Source of the DNA: VBCK01 sp035939615
Lineage (GTDB): Bacteria; Pseudomonadota; Gammaproteobacteria; Burkholderiales; Burkholderiaceae_F
DNA: 6,140 nt
Direction: 5' to 3'
Assembly: GCA_035939615.1 (NCBI GenBank)
Contig: DASZFP010000043.1
Span: 1 to 6,140 of the forward strand
Below are positions 5,698 through 6,140 of this stretch, in pieces. Position numbers and translations under genes: made by a program. The notes beneath the pieces were generated by a model that did not search any database, had not been told where the DNA came from, and was given only the letters and a program-made list of their open reading frames with translations. How positions within the stretch are numbered: position 1 is the stretch's first letter; the number at the start of each line of letters is the position of its first letter.

Positions 5698-6140
5698 ATG
5701 ATCGATCGACAAAAGAATGTTCCCACCCTGCGCGCGATCGCGACGCCCGACCGCGCGACCAGTGTCAAGGCCCGTGAATCCTGGCAGATTTGGGGGATTA
5801 TCTCGGAGTTCGTCGAAGCTTCGGAACGATTGTCCGAGATCCGGCCGGCCGTGTCGATCTTCGGCAGCGCCAGGACCCCGGCCAGCTCGCCGCGCTACCA
5901 GCTCACCATCGAGATCGCCCGCAAGCTGTCCGACGCCGGTTTCGCGGTGCTCAGCGGCGGCGGGCAGGGCATCATGGAAGCGGCCAACAAGGGCGCCTTC
6001 GGGGGGCGCTCGCCCAGCGTGGGCCTGAATATCGAACTGCCGCACGAGCAGTGCAGCAACCCGTACCAGAACATCTCGCTGCGGTTTCGACACTTCTTCG
6101 CACGCAAGGTGTCCTTCGTCAAGTACGCGGCGGCCTACGT
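5698..6140 (+). CDS. LOG-family protein (TIGR00730-type Rossmann fold; nucleotide 5'-monophosphate phosphoribohydrolase-like), C-terminus cut
   Basis: The ATG at 5698 opens a frame running off the window with 147 full codons. LOG proteins cleave the N-glycosidic bond of nucleoside 5'-monophosphates, including cytokinin ribotides, and bacterial members may act in purine or pyrimidine nucleotide turnover in the cytoplasm. Visible signs are an N-terminal helical extension (about 20-48), the first Rossmann strand VSIFGSAR (52-59), the glycine loop and helix LSGGGQGIMEAANKGAF (85-101), a strand GLNIELP (109-115), and RFRHFFARKVSFVKYA (129-144), whose Arg-Lys pair (136-137) matches the conserved RK of the family. 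The defining PGGxGTxxE motif should lie beyond the window edge, so catalytic competence cannot be judged. It has a good AGGAG site. It is divergent from polA. Earlier annotation of such proteins as lysine decarboxylase is misleading. Confidence 0.9.
   Translation, partial: MIDRQKNVPTLRAIATPDRATSVKARESWQIWGIISEFVEASERLSEIRPAVSIFGSARTPASSPRYQLTIEIARKLSDAGFAVLSGGGQGIMEAANKGAFGGRSPSVGLNIELPHEQCSNPYQNISLRFRHFFARKVSFVKYAAAY

Noticed and set aside
5740..5768. Perfect TTGACA on the minus strand at 5768-5763 as a polA promoter
   Set aside because: At 16-18 bp spacing the -10 position reads as GC-rich sequence (around CGTCGC), so there is no usable -10 box. A perfect hexamer alone is expected by chance.
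5686..6093. Extension of the polA frame upstream, which would add 136 residues to PolA
   Set aside because: The extension is antisense to the LOG coding sequence, resembles no PolA part, and the standard PolA N-terminus begins at 5685.

Overview
This is a GC-rich window (about 70% GC by hand count in sample lines of polA and glpD). It looks like the chromosome of a proteobacterium, most likely a betaproteobacterium of the Burkholderiales type. The basis is the style of the PolA and GlpD proteins and a LOG-family gene placed divergently next to polA. The taxonomic call is an inference from familiarity, not from a search.

Layout, right to left. At the right edge a LOG-family nucleotide phosphoribohydrolase gene runs rightward and is cut by the window end. 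Its start codon is only 12 bp from the start codon of polA, which runs leftward. Leftward from there, five genes lie on the minus strand: polA (complete DNA polymerase I, 936 aa, with all three activities apparently intact), glpD (aerobic glycerol-3-phosphate dehydrogenase, 507 aa, GTG start 12 nt after the polA stop), a 71-aa HicB-like protein with no HicA partner, a small exported SRPBCC-fold protein, and a RimJ/RimL-type GNAT acetyltransferase cut by the left edge. A perfect 12-bp hairpin resembling a REP element separates glpD from the hicB-like gene.

How the genes work together. PolA does replication and repair, and GlpD feeds glycerol-3-phosphate electrons into the respiratory chain. 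They share no pathway, so their tight spacing more likely reflects co-transcription or translational coupling than shared function. The three small genes have no obvious common role. Gaps along the minus-strand series are 12, 121, 55 and 43 bp, so read-through from polA is possible, but the hairpin after glpD is a natural boundary. I saw no convincing sigma-70 promoter, no tRNA or rRNA, no CRISPR array and no insertion sequence. No stretch longer than 300 bases lacks a gene.

Nothing here clearly amounts to a new biological system. The points most worth a second look are the compressed polA/LOG divergent start region, the same-frame polA-glpD junction, the solitary HicB-like gene of lower GC, and the REP-like hairpin.
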